A stretch of 64,000 bases of DNA from Pseudomonas sp. GD03919 (GCF_029814935.1 NZ_CP104582.1:2356001-2420000); one strand, 5' to 3'; numbered from the stretch's first letter, positions 18,971 to 27,350 are shown. Numbers and translations: made by a program. The notes: generated by a model not told the origin, from the letters alone.

Positions 18971-20638
18971 CTATTTGAACAGCAGCAGCGCCAGCAGCAG
19001 GTTAAGCAGCAGCGACACCAGCGCCACCGTGCGCCAGACCAGTAGCGGCTCGCGCTCCAGCAGCGGTCGGGGACGGTTGTTCAGCGACTGGCGCTCGCCG
19101 CTTTCCAAGGCCAGCAGCCATTCCTCGGCGGTTTCGAAGCGCTGCGCCGGGGTGGCGGCTACCGCGCGGTTCAAGACCTCGTCGAGCCAGGCCGGCAGAT
19201 CCGGGCGATAGCGGCTGGCCGGCGTTGGCTGGCCGAAGCGTGGGTGTTGGAAGGCCTCGACCTCGCCATGGGGATAGTGGCCGGTAAGCAGGTGATAGAG
19301 GGTCACGCCAGCGGCGTAGAGGTCCTGCTGGGCGCTGGGCGGGCTGCCGGCGAAGGCTTCCGGGGCGATATAGCTGGGGGTGCCGGGCAGGGCATGGGCC
19401 TCGTCGCGGGTCAGGCCCGGACAGTAGGCCAGGCCGAAGTCGAGCACGCGCAGCTCGCCGTCGTCGCCGAGCAAGAGGTTCTCCGGCTTGATGTCGCGGT
19501 GGATGATATTGCGTCGGTGCAGCAGACCGAGGGCCTTGATCAGCCGCGGCGCCAGGTCCTGCCAGTCGGCCAGGCTCAGCGGGCCGTGCTGCTGTAGGCG
19601 CGTGGCCAGGGTCTGACCGGCGTACTCGCGCTGCACGTAATACAGGTGCTGGCGCTGCGGCAGAGCATGCAGCTCGGGAAAATGGCGGCCGGCGACGCGA
19701 CGCAGGAACCATTCCTCCTGCAGCAGTGCCGGGCCGGCCTGCTCCTCACCAGCGCGGCTGGCCGGCAGGGTTTTGAGCAGCCAGGGCTGGTCGTCCGCGT
19801 CGTGCACTCGATAGATCAGCGACTGGCGCGATTCGCCGAGCAGCCCTTCGACTCGCCAGCCCTCGAACTCCTGGCCATCGCGCAGACGCGACGGCAGCGG
19901 CCAATGCTCGAGCTGGGCCAGGGTATCGGCTAGTGCCGCCTCGGGCAATTGCTCGATATGCACCAGCAGGGCGCTGGCGTTGTCCTGGCTGCCGGCACGG
20001 TGCGCTTCGTCGACCAGGGTCTGGCAGATCGTCGCGGCGTCATAGCCCTGTTGCAGCAGCTCGCCGATGCGCTTGTCGCTGAGGCAGGCCCAGACACCGT
20101 CGCTGACCAGCAGGAAACGGTCGCCGGCCTGCAGCTCGCCGTCGCGGTAGTCCACCACCAGGTGCTGATCCAGGCCCATGGCGCGCTTGAGCACGTGTTG
20201 CATGCCCGGCTGTTCCCACACATGGTCTTCGGTCAGGCGCTGTAGCTGGCCGCTCCGCCACAGGTAGGCGCGGCTGTCGCCGATATGCGCCAGGGTGTAG
20301 CAGCGGCCGCGCAGCACCAGGGCGGTGAGGGTTGTGAGCAGCGGCTGGCCGCCGCCGTTGGCTTGCAGCCAGCGGTTATGCGCAATGAGCAGGCGGTCCA
20401 GGCTGTGCTGCACCGGCCAGGTTTCCGGCGTGGAGTAGTAATCCAGGGCCAGCGCCTGCAAGGTGGCGCGCGCGGCCAGGCCGCCGTCGGCGCACTGGCT
20501 GACGCCATCGGCCAGGCCCAGCAGGTAGCCCTTGCTGGCGGCCAGGGCCGGCGCCGGGGTAACCACGCGCAGGGCGTCCTGGTTCTCGCTGCGCGGGCCG
20601 GTGGCGCTGGTTTCGCCGATGCTCAGTTGCAGGGGCAT
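18971..20638 (-). CDS. Bifunctional PP2C phosphatase / Ser-Thr protein kinase fusion, membrane-anchored
   Basis: About 555 residues in two catalytic parts. A PP2C-like domain (roughly 1-235) has SENQDAL, LADGVSQCADGG, AHIGDSRAYLW and DNASALLV. A Hanks-type kinase domain (roughly 255-520) has NIIHRDIKPENLLLG, LDFGLA and PGTPSYIAPEAF. A single C-terminal membrane helix (about 533-553) follows. Opposing activities in one chain suggest a signalling switch. The ATG at 20638 is chosen because conserved sequence begins there; an ATG at 20659 is possible, and no clear ribosome site supports either. It lies between the nitrate transporter and nirB, as in P. aeruginosa (PA1782). Its substrate is unknown. 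Confidence 0.88.
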   Translation of the reverse strand: MPLQLSIGETSATGPRSENQDALRVVTPAPALAASKGYLLGLADGVSQCADGGLAARATLQALALDYYSTPETWPVQHSLDRLLIAHNRWLQANGGGQPLLTTLTALVLRGRCYTLAHIGDSRAYLWRSGQLQRLTEDHVWEQPGMQHVLKRAMGLDQHLVVDYRDGELQAGDRFLLVSDGVWACLSDKRIGELLQQGYDAATICQTLVDEAHRAGSQDNASALLVHIEQLPEAALADTLAQLEHWPLPSRLRDGQEFEGWRVEGLLGESRQSLIYRVHDADDQPWLLKTLPASRAGEEQAGPALLQEEWFLRRVAGRHFPELHALPQRQHLYYVQREYAGQTLATRLQQHGPLSLADWQDLAPRLIKALGLLHRRNIIHRDIKPENLLLGDDGELRVLDFGLAYCPGLTRDEAHALPGTPSYIAPEAFAGSPPSAQQDLYAAGVTLYHLLTGHYPHGEVEAFQHPRFGQPTPASRYRPDLPAWLDEVLNRAVAATPAQRFETAEEWLLALESGERQSLNNRPRPLLEREPLLVWRTVALVSLLLNLLLALLLFK

Positions 20639-20791
20639 GGGGAGTGTCCACAGATTCATCAGTGGGGAAGGGCTGAGGCAAAGGCGGGACGGAGCCACGC
20701 GGTACAGGTGCGTCGCTGCCGACTTCACCCGTTTTTCCTGACCAGTGCAATGCCGCGCGGCTGGCCGGTCCCGCCTTTGCCTCAACGCTTC

Positions 20792-20890
20792 GGGTGGATT
20801 GAGCTATACCGATCCACCCTGGTTTTCATGGTGGATGAACAAAACGTCATCCACCCTACGCTGGGCGGATCGTCGGAGAACGATCCGCCC
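20792..20890. repeat. Block of three consecutive hairpins downstream of the nitrate transporter
   Basis: Three inverted repeats stand in a row: GGGTGGAT.../ATCCACCC (20792-20819), GGTGGATGA.../TCATCCACC (20830-20855) and GGGCGGATCGT.../ACGATCCGCCC (20863-20890). They are dispersed Pseudomonas palindromes. They probably act as a 3' stabiliser or terminator for the transporter gene on the minus strand. Confidence 0.65.
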
Positions 20891-20896
20891 GTACGC

Positions 20897-22108
20897 TCAC
20901 ACCCGCGCGGCGGTCACTGCGGCGCTGCCCCAGGTGGTGCGCCAGCGCTGCTTGACCCCGTGCAGGCCGATCCAGGCCAGCACGCCGAGGCTGGCGAACA
21001 GCCACAGGCCGAGCTGGTAGTCGCCGGTGTGCTGCTTGATGGTGCCCAGGCCGGCGGCGAGGAAGAATCCGCCGATGCCGCCGGCCATGCCGATCAACCC
21101 GGTCATCACGCCGATTTCCCTGCGAAAGCGCTGCGGCACCAACTGGAACACCGCGCCGTTGCCGGCACCGAGGCCGAGCATGGCGGCGACGAAAAACGCC
21201 AGGGCAGCGGTCGCGCTGGGCAGGTTGAAGCCCACCACGGTGATACACAGCGAGGCGATGCTGTACATCATCAGCAACGTGCGAATACCACCGATGCGGT
21301 CGGCCAGGGCGCCGCCGAGCGGGCGCAGCAGGCTGCCGGCGAAGACGCAGGCCGCGGTGTAGTAGCCGGCGGTCACTGGATTAAGCCCGTACTGGTCGCT
21401 GAAGTAGCCGGGCAGGGCGCTGGCCAGCCCGATGAAGCCGCCGAAGGTGACGCTGTAGAAGAACATGAACCACCAGCTGTCGCGATCGCCGAGGGCCTTG
21501 AGGTAGTCGCCGAAGGCCTTGGGCTTGGGCCGCTCCGGCGCATTCTTGGCCACCAGGGCGAAGATCACCAGGGTCGCCAGCAGCGGGATCAGCGCCCAGC
21601 CGAACACGTTCTGCCAGCCGGACAACGCGGCCAGGCCGGGGGCGAACAGCGCTGCCAGCACGGTGCCAGAGTTACCGGCGCCGGCGATGCCCATGGCCTT
21701 GCCCTGGTGCTGCGGCGGGTACCACTGCGAGGCCAGCGGCAGGGCGACGGCGAAGGCGGCGCCGGCAAAGCCGAGGAACAGGCCGAGCAGCAGCGCCTGC
21801 TCGTAGCTGCCGATGCCGATCTGCCAGGCGCAGAACAGCGCGATAATCACCACCACCTGGCCGAGCAGGCCGGCGGTCTTCGGTGACAGGCGGTCGCAGA
21901 GAAAGCCCATCAGCAGGCGCAGCACGGCGCCGGCAAGGATCGGCGTGGCCACCATCAGGCCGCGTTGCTGGGCGTTGAGCTCGAGATCGGTGGCGATCTG
22001 CACCGCCAACGGGCCGAGCAGGTACCAGACCATGAAGCTCAGGTCGAAATAGAGGAAGGCGGCGAACAGGGTGGGGGCGTGGCCGGCTTTCCAGAAACTT
22101 GTATTCAT
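20897..22108 (-). CDS. NNP-family nitrate/nitrite transporter (NarK/NasA type)
   Basis: A 403-residue MFS permease with about twelve membrane helices. Nitrate signatures are visible: AGAGNSGTVLAA in the first half and GLGAGNGAVFQLVPQRF in the second. The length and its place in the assimilatory cluster fit the single-domain assimilatory transporter (called nasA in P. aeruginosa), not the respiratory NarK1/K2 pair. It has its own sigma-54/antitermination leader. Confidence 0.92.
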   Translation of the reverse strand: MNTSFWKAGHAPTLFAAFLYFDLSFMVWYLLGPLAVQIATDLELNAQQRGLMVATPILAGAVLRLLMGFLCDRLSPKTAGLLGQVVVIIALFCAWQIGIGSYEQALLLGLFLGFAGAAFAVALPLASQWYPPQHQGKAMGIAGAGNSGTVLAALFAPGLAALSGWQNVFGWALIPLLATLVIFALVAKNAPERPKPKAFGDYLKALGDRDSWWFMFFYSVTFGGFIGLASALPGYFSDQYGLNPVTAGYYTAACVFAGSLLRPLGGALADRIGGIRTLLMMYSIASLCITVVGFNLPSATAALAFFVAAMLGLGAGNGAVFQLVPQRFRREIGVMTGLIGMAGGIGGFFLAAGLGTIKQHTGDYQLGLWLFASLGVLAWIGLHGVKQRWRTTWGSAAVTAARV

Positions 22109-22304
22109 CGATCACCTCATCAGCGAGAAGGAGCCCGGCATGGCGCGGCGAACCGTGGTCGTGGACACGGCGGCCGTGCCTGCCGGGGAGGCCGTGCACT
22201 TGTGGTGCAGGGCCCTGCGGCCGAAGCCACAGCAGGGTTGAGCGATTGCAGTGCAGGCTCGGATCGCGACGCCTGCGCCGGCCCCGGTCACTGGGGCGAA
22301 CACG

Positions 22305-22352
22305 AAAAAAACGCCGCTTCACCACAGGCCATGAAGGCCGGGTGAGGCGACG
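22305..22352 (-). terminator. Attenuator terminator in the nitrate-transporter leader
   Basis: On the minus strand CGTCGCCTCACC pairs with GGTGAAGCGGCG around a small GGCC-loop-GGCC inner hairpin and is followed by seven T residues. It lies about 200 bp before the transporter start, so it acts as an attenuator. Confidence 0.85.
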
Positions 22353-22368
22353 TCGTTGTCGTGAGGGA

Positions 22369-22388
22369 GGTGGCCGCCGTTGGCTACC
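22369..22388 (-). promoter_or_regulatory. ANTAR (NasT-type) hairpin in the nitrate-transporter leader
   Basis: Read on the minus strand, the stem GGTAGCC/GGCCACC (one mismatch) closes the hexaloop AACGGC, with A1 and G4 as in ANTAR RNA targets. The identical loop occurs in the nitrate ABC transporter leader. A second ANTAR hairpin between this one and the terminator is not clear. Confidence 0.75.
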
Positions 22389-22404
22389 TGGTGCGAGGGA
22401 ACAA

Positions 22405-22419
22405 GCAAGAGCCGAGCCA
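22405..22419 (-). promoter_or_regulatory. Sigma-54 promoter of the nitrate transporter
   Basis: On the minus strand TGGCTCGGCTCTTGC has GG and GC ten bases apart, as sigma-54 promoters need. The predicted start lies just ahead of the ANTAR hairpin. Confidence 0.75.
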
Positions 22420-22499
22420 ACCGGGCAGAGGCTCTGGGATCAGGCGTTACGCACCTTCAGTACGCGCAGTACTGCCGTAAAACGAGGCGCTTGCGCCGT

Positions 22500-22670
22500 C
22501 TATGCCCCCGAATGGGGCAATCGCTGCGTACTGAGAGTGGCTTGAGGCTGGACGCTGGAAAGTTGGCTAACGCTGGTTGCGTGAGTGGGAAGTGGCGCGG
22601 TCAGCAGGGCGAGTGCCAGCAGATTGCTGAGCAGCCCCGCCTGACGGGCACGGCGGTAGGTGTCGGTCAT
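22500..22670 (-). CDS. Small putative secreted protein
   Basis: 56 codons, starting MTDTYRRARQAG, with a hydrophobic stretch LLSNLLALALLTAPLPTHA resembling a signal peptide and only about 25 residues after it. A purine-rich GGGGGATCGAGG stands just before the ATG. No family is recognised. It is retained because of the start context and signal-like N-terminus, but chance coding cannot be excluded. Confidence 0.3.
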   Translation of the reverse strand: MTDTYRRARQAGLLSNLLALALLTAPLPTHATSVSQLSSVQPQATLSTQRLPHSGA

Positions 22671-22807
22671 CCTCGATCCCCCCTTTTTCTGTTCTGACCT
22701 AGGCGTAGCAGACGAATGCCAATGTGTCACGTTATTAGCAGCAATAACTGTGCAGGGTTTGTCAGGCATCTGCTCGCCCATAGCCCTGAAGCGTCGAGAT
22801 CGCTGGC

Positions 22808-23251
22808 TCAGTCGAGCCGATTGACCTTGGGGAACTTGGCGCTGAAGGCTTCCGGCATCGGCACCACTTTCGACTGCAAATAGTCGAAGAACACGAAGCC
22901 GGACTTGGCCATGGCCACCAGCGCACCATCGGCCGGACGGGTGATGCGGAAGGTGATATCGCCGCCATAGCGGTTGAAGTCCATCACCCCGACCTCGAAC
23001 AGTAACTGGTCGCGCGCATGGGCTTCGGCGCGGTAGGTGGTGGCCAGGTCAGTGACGATGATGCCGATACCCTTGCCGTCGGTTTCCTGAATGCCGAACT
23101 CGAAGAGAAAGCGGGCGCGCGCCTCGGAAATCATCGAGATCATCGAATCATTGCCCAGGTGGTTGGCACCGTTGATGTCGGTCACCCGCACCGTCAGTTG
23201 CGTGCGGTAGTAATACTGGTCTTCGGGAAAATCGAGGGTCAGGCGCGCCAT
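22808..23251 (-). CDS. Hotdog-fold acyl-CoA thioesterase (4HBT family)
   Basis: 147 residues of the 4-hydroxybenzoyl-CoA thioesterase-like hotdog fold. TDINGANHLGNDSMISMISEARARFL corresponds to the catalytic helix region, with Asn/His/Asp candidates, in two adjacent stretches. No signal peptide. It probably hydrolyses short acyl-CoA esters; the substrate cannot be inferred. It stands alone between the transporter leader and the broken lyase gene. Confidence 0.8.
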   Translation of the reverse strand: MARLTLDFPEDQYYYRTQLTVRVTDINGANHLGNDSMISMISEARARFLFEFGIQETDGKGIGIIVTDLATTYRAEAHARDQLLFEVGVMDFNRYGGDITFRITRPADGALVAMAKSGFVFFDYLQSKVVPMPEAFSAKFPKVNRLD

Positions 23252-23300
23252 GGTCGAGTCATCGCAAAAGGAAGGCGATGATTGTAAGCCACCTCATGCC

Positions 23301-23989
23301 TCAGCGGTGCAGGCTGTTGAGGTGAAAGAAGGTGACGCGGCCGCCTTCGTCGTCCTCGCCGTAATTGTCCTGAATGTAGGCGCCGGCCTTGAAGTACAGG
23401 TACTGGTCACGCCAACTGCTGCTCAGTTGGCGGTAGAAGGAGCCGGTATCACGCTCGCTGCTGCTGACACTGACACCAAGGCGCCCGCTGGGCGTAATAC
23501 GCAGGCCGTAACCGAAGCGTTCGCCCAGTTGCACGTTTTCCGCCAGCAGGATGTTCTGCACGGCAGTGTCGCCTGGCTGGGCGCGCAGCAGCAGTTCCAG
23601 GCGGCCGACGCCACGGCGGTAGTGGTATTGCAGCTTGACCAGCGGATCATTCTGGCTACCGGGCACGTCGGTGCTGTGGATCTGGCCGATGACCACCTTG
23701 TTGAGGCTGGGTACCTGATCGATCCGCAGCACGGCACTGAGATAGTTGTCCGCACTGGCGTGCAGCCAGTTGCCGAGGCTGCCATCGCGGCGGGTTTCGC
23801 GCAGTTCGCTGCGTGGATAGTGGGCATCGGCCGTGGTGGAGCCGGTCACAGGCACCCAGAAGGTCACGCTGCCGTCGGCATTGCGCCTCAATAGCGGCTT
23901 GCATAGCCGCTATTGAGGCGCTCGGTGGTGATAGTGGCCGGTGTCGGTTCGGTGGGAATCGACAGATTCCAGGTGGTGAGGTCGAGCAT
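23301..23989 (-). pseudogene. Polysaccharide lyase family 7 (alginate-lyase-like) gene with a frameshift
   Basis: The first 33 codons from ATG 23989 read MLDLTTWNLSIPTEPTP..RLNSGYASRY and then meet a stop. The remaining about 196 codons are open in another frame, beginning RRNADGSVTFWVPVTGS. They contain the PL7 motifs YPRSELRET, VVIGQIHS and YFKAGAYIQDN. Restoring one base at the junction (near 23910) gives a continuous protein of about 229 residues, the size of the P. aeruginosa homologue next to the nitrate genes. The break lies inside a perfect palindrome. A sequencing error is possible but the context argues for a real mutation. Confidence 0.8.
23883..23921. repeat. Perfect 17-bp inverted repeat inside the lyase gene
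   Basis: Arms GCGCCTCAATAGCGGCT and AGCCGCTATTGAGGCGC are exact complements around a TGCAT centre. The repeat covers the frameshift and creates the premature TGA. Confidence 0.95.
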
Positions 23990-24086
23990 GTGATTCTCTG
24001 CTTGTCGGTTGAGAACAACGATTCGTCCCCGTGACACGCCAGAGGTTCAATCGCTCCAACCCGCAGGCCAGAGCGGTTGTCACCGC

Positions 24087-24878
24087 TCAGGCAGCGGGGC
24101 GCTGCTGGCGCTGGTAGAGAAACTCCAGCACCGCGGTGCGATAGGCGTGGTATTGCGGATCATTGGCCAGTGCCAGGCGATCACGCGGGCGTGGCAGTTC
24201 AATGTCGAGAATTTCACCGACGGTGGCTGCCGGGCCGTTGGTCATCATCACAATGCGATCGGACAGCAGCACAGCCTCGTCGACGTCATGGGTGACCATC
24301 ACCACGGTGCTCTGGGTCTGCCCGACGATGCGCAGCAGCTCGTCCTGCAGATGTGCACGGGTCAGGGCATCGAGGGCGCCGAAGGGCTCGTCCATCAGCA
24401 GCACCTTGGGCTCCATGGCCAGGGCACGGGCGATGCCGACGCGCTGCTTCATGCCGCCAGAGATCTCGTTGGGATGCTTGTGCATGGCATGGCTGAGGCC
24501 GACCATGTTCAGCGCCTGCTCGGTGCGAGCCTTGAGCTGGGCCTTGCTTTCGCGCGCGCCGAAGACCTTTTCCACGGCCAGGTGGACGTTGCCGAAGCAG
24601 GTCATCCAGGGCAGCAGGCTGTGGTTCTGGAACACCACGGCGCGTTCAGGGCCGGGGCCGTCGATCTCGCGGCCATTGCAGATCAGCCCGCCCTCGTTGG
24701 CATCGAGCAGGCCGGCGATCAGGTTGAGCACGGTGGATTTGCCGCAGCCGGAGTGGCCGATCAACGCCACGAACTCGCCACGGGCGATACTCAGGTTGAC
24801 GTCTGCCAGCGCCTGGAAGCGGCCTTTCTTGGTGTCGAAGTGCTTGCTGACAGCGGTCAGCTCCACGAATTTGTCCAT
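24087..24878 (-). CDS. Nitrate ABC transporter, ATP-binding protein
   Basis: A 263-residue ABC ATPase. Walker A GHSGCGKST, the Q-loop region AVVFQNHSLLPW, signature ISGGMKQR, Walker B VLLMDEPFGALD and the switch histidine in VTHDVDEAV are all present. It matches the NrtD/NasD-type subunit and energises uptake with the permease and binding protein encoded just upstream. A REP-like element separates it from the permease gene. Confidence 0.93.
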   Translation of the reverse strand: MDKFVELTAVSKHFDTKKGRFQALADVNLSIARGEFVALIGHSGCGKSTVLNLIAGLLDANEGGLICNGREIDGPGPERAVVFQNHSLLPWMTCFGNVHLAVEKVFGARESKAQLKARTEQALNMVGLSHAMHKHPNEISGGMKQRVGIARALAMEPKVLLMDEPFGALDALTRAHLQDELLRIVGQTQSTVVMVTHDVDEAVLLSDRIVMMTNGPAATVGEILDIELPRPRDRLALANDPQYHAYRTAVLEFLYQRQQRPAA

Positions 24879-24962
24879 CGGAGTTCTCCCGTTCTTGCAC
24901 TGTCAAGAATTCATTTAAAACAACTACTTGTAATCTGTTATTGAACTGATTTGTAAGCTTGC

Positions 24963-25020
24963 GTAGCCCGGATGCAATCCGGGGAAACCGAGATCGCGCT
25001 CCGGATTGCAGCCGGGCTAC
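24963..25020. repeat. REP-like palindrome, GTAGCCCGGAT family (copy 2)
   Basis: GTAGCCCGGATGCAATCCGGG pairs with CCGGATTGCAGCCGGGCTAC in the gap between permease and ATPase genes. It is the same family as 1666-1725. Confidence 0.8.
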
Positions 25021-25042
25021 GGGGCTGGCGAAACGCGCCTCT

Positions 25043-25894
25043 TCAGCTTGCGTAGTCAAAGCGTTTGGCGATCAACAGCAGCATCTGCTCCAGCGCCAGG
25101 CCCACCAGGCCGACGATGATGATGGCGATGAGAATGTGCTCGACATTGAGGTTGTTCCACTCGTCCCACACCCAGAAGCCCAGACCAATGCCGCCGGTGA
25201 GCATCTCCGCGGCGACGATCACCAGCCAGGCCACGCCGATGGCCAGGCGGATGCCGGTCATCAGGTGCGGCAGCACGGCAGGAAACAGAATGCGCGTCAG
25301 CACCTTGAACTCGGACAGCTTGAGCACGCGGGCCACGTTCAGGTAGTCCTGCGGCACGCTGGCCACGCCGGCGGCGGTGTTGAGGATGATCGGCCAGATC
25401 GAGCTGATGAAGATCACCCAGATCGACGCCGGGCCGGCGGCCTCGAACACCAGCAGGCCAATGGGTAGCCAGGCCAGCGGTGATACCGGGCGCAGCAGGC
25501 TGATGATCGGCGCCAGCATGCCGGCCAGAAAGGCAAAGCGGCCGATGGCGAACCCCAGCGGGATGCCCACCAGCGCCGCCAGACCGAAGCCGACGCCGAC
25601 GCGGCCGAGCGAGTTGAGGATGTTCCAGCCAATGCCCATGTCATTCGGGCCGTTGTCGTAGAACGGGTCGGCAAACAGCACCAGCGCGGCCTGGCCGGTG
25701 CTCAGCGGCCCGGGCAAGCCTTCGCTGTACTGCGCCAGCAGCGACCAGAAACCGATGAAGGCGATGATGCCCAGCAGCGGGGCGATGCCGGCCTTGGCCC
25801 AATTGCCGAGGGTGGCAACGCTCGGCAGCAGGGCGCTCACTGACAGGCGCGGCTTGCCGGCGACGGTGAGTGGTGTTTTCAAAGGCGCGTTCAT
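25043..25894 (-). CDS. Nitrate ABC transporter, permease
   Basis: About 283 residues with six or so membrane helices and the binding-protein-dependent permease EAA-type loop (SVPQDYLNVARVLKLSEFK). It is NrtB-like: the helical segment GIIAFIGFWSLLAQYS and the RPVSPLAWLPIGLLVFE stretch are characteristic. ATG 25894 is preferred over the GTG two codons earlier because GGGAGG stands five bases before it. It follows the binding-protein gene by 12 bp. Confidence 0.92.
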   Translation of the reverse strand: MNAPLKTPLTVAGKPRLSVSALLPSVATLGNWAKAGIAPLLGIIAFIGFWSLLAQYSEGLPGPLSTGQAALVLFADPFYDNGPNDMGIGWNILNSLGRVGVGFGLAALVGIPLGFAIGRFAFLAGMLAPIISLLRPVSPLAWLPIGLLVFEAAGPASIWVIFISSIWPIILNTAAGVASVPQDYLNVARVLKLSEFKVLTRILFPAVLPHLMTGIRLAIGVAWLVIVAAEMLTGGIGLGFWVWDEWNNLNVEHILIAIIIVGLVGLALEQMLLLIAKRFDYAS

Positions 25895-25906
25895 GCTCAC
25901 CTCCCG

Positions 25907-27190
25907 TCAGGCTTTGATGGCGAAGGAATCGGCGTAAGCAGCCGGATTGCTGCCATCCCACACCACACCATCGATCAGTGTGCTGCTGCGCAGAGGGCTG
26001 CTCGGCACGGCCAGCTTGAGGGCGCCGGCCGCCTCGGCGTAGAGCGCGGTCTGGTTGACCTGCGCTGCCACGGCGGCGTAATCCGGCGCATCCTTGAGCA
26101 GGCCCCAGCGCTTGAACTGAGTGAGGAACCACATGCCGTCGGAGTGATAGGGGAAGTTGACGCTGCCGTCCTTGCAGAAGGCCATGGCGTGTTCGTCCTT
26201 CCAACTATTACCCAAGCCGTCCTCGTACTGGGCGAGAAAGCGCGGCTCGATCACTTGCACCGGTGCATTGACATAGGCCTTGCCGGAAATCAGCTTGGCG
26301 GTGCTCTTGCGGTTCTCCTCGCTGGCCTCGATGAAGCGGCTGGCATCGAGAATCGCCATGATCAGCGCGCGCGCCGCGTTCGGATACTGCTCGATAAAGG
26401 CGCGGGTGGTGCCAAGCACCTTCTCCGGGTGGTCCGGCCAGATCTGCTGCGTGGTGGTGGCGGTGAAACCGATCTTGTCGAAGATCGCCCGCGCGCCCCA
26501 GGGCTCGCCGACGCAGAAACCGTCCATGTTGCCGACCCGCATGTTGGCGACCATCTGCGGCGGTGGTACGACGATGGTCTTTACATCGCTCATCGGGTTG
26601 ATGCCGACACTGGCCAGCCAGTAATACAGCCACATGGCATGGGTGCCGGTGGGGAATGTCTGGGCGAAGGTCAGCGGATTGCCGCCTTTCTTCACGTGTT
26701 CGGCCAGTTGCGCGCCGTTGGTCACACCGGCCTCGCGCAGTTGCTTGGACAGGGTGATGGCCTGGCCATTCTGGTTCAGGCCCATCAGCACCGCCATGTC
26801 CCGCTGCGGGCCGGCCAGGCCGAGCTGGGCACCGTACATCATGCCGTAGAGCACGTGGGCAGCGTCCAGTTCGCCGGTATTGAGCTTGTCACGCACGCCG
26901 GCCCAGGAGGCCTCTTTGCTCGGCGTGATGCTCAGCCCGTATTTCTCACCGAAACCCTGGGTGGCGGCAACCACCACCGAGGCGCAATCGGTCAGCGGAA
27001 TGAAGCCGACTTTCAGCGCGGCCTTTTCCGGGGCATCGGAGCCGGCTGCCCAGGCGGCGCTGCGTAGCGAGGCGGGCGCTGACAGACCAAGAGCGGCGAT
27101 ACCGCCCACCGCGCCGGCCAGGGCGATGGATTGCTTGAGGAAGTTACGGCGGCTGTTGTCGACGGTTTTTTTCGAATCACGATCGGTCAT
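25907..27190 (-). CDS. Nitrate ABC transporter, substrate-binding protein (Tat-exported)
   Basis: 427 residues of the NrtA/CmpA family. A twin-arginine signal (SRRNFLKQ) followed by a hydrophobic Ala/Gly stretch targets it to the periplasm. The mature part begins LKVGFIPLTDCASVVVAA, a family hallmark, and includes FPTGTHAMWLYYWLASVGI and NMDGFCVGEPWGARA. It binds nitrate (possibly nitrite) for the permease and ATPase encoded next. Its leader carries the same sigma-54/ANTAR/terminator arrangement as nirB and the NNP transporter. Confidence 0.93.
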   Translation of the reverse strand: MTDRDSKKTVDNSRRNFLKQSIALAGAVGGIAALGLSAPASLRSAAWAAGSDAPEKAALKVGFIPLTDCASVVVAATQGFGEKYGLSITPSKEASWAGVRDKLNTGELDAAHVLYGMMYGAQLGLAGPQRDMAVLMGLNQNGQAITLSKQLREAGVTNGAQLAEHVKKGGNPLTFAQTFPTGTHAMWLYYWLASVGINPMSDVKTIVVPPPQMVANMRVGNMDGFCVGEPWGARAIFDKIGFTATTTQQIWPDHPEKVLGTTRAFIEQYPNAARALIMAILDASRFIEASEENRKSTAKLISGKAYVNAPVQVIEPRFLAQYEDGLGNSWKDEHAMAFCKDGSVNFPYHSDGMWFLTQFKRWGLLKDAPDYAAVAAQVNQTALYAEAAGALKLAVPSSPLRSSTLIDGVVWDGSNPAAYADSFAIKA

Positions 27191-27215
27191 GGGCTGATCT
27201 CTTGTTCAGGCGCAT

Positions 27216-27276
27216 AAAAAAACGGCGTACGTCCGGTCACCTCGATAAGGAGGAAGGTGATCGGACGGACGCCGTT
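27216..27276 (-). terminator. Attenuator terminator in the nrtA-type leader
   Basis: On the minus strand AACGGCGT...ATCACCTT pairs with AGGTGAC...TACGCCGTT in a long, slightly interrupted stem, followed by seven T residues. It sits about 25 bp before the binding-protein gene. Confidence 0.85.
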
Positions 27277-27278
27277 GT

Positions 27279-27307
27279 CCGTGATCCTCGGCTCGCCGCC
27301 GTTGGCG
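27279..27307 (-). promoter_or_regulatory. ANTAR (NasT-type) hairpins in the nrtA-type leader
   Basis: Read on the minus strand, hairpin 1 is CGCC-AACGGC-GGCG (27294-27307) with A1 and G4 in the loop. A weaker second hairpin, CCG-AGGATCA-CGG (27279-27291), follows; its loop has seven bases, so it is less certain. The terminator is directly downstream. Confidence 0.75.
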
Positions 27308-27335
27308 TGCTACGCAGGATGTTGTCAGTGACTTA

Positions 27336-27350
27336 GCAAGGGGCTTGCCA
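27336..27350 (-). promoter_or_regulatory. Sigma-54 promoter of the nitrate ABC transporter
   Basis: On the minus strand TGGCAAGCCCCTTGC has the GG-N10-GC spacing of sigma-54 promoters, about 30 bases before the ANTAR hairpin. Nothing else is recognised between here and the next gene at 27575. Confidence 0.75.

Noticed and set aside
20285..21886. A 533-codon frame opposite the kinase and nitrate transporter
   Set aside because: It crosses two well-supported genes and their intergenic repeats, and has no recognisable domain.
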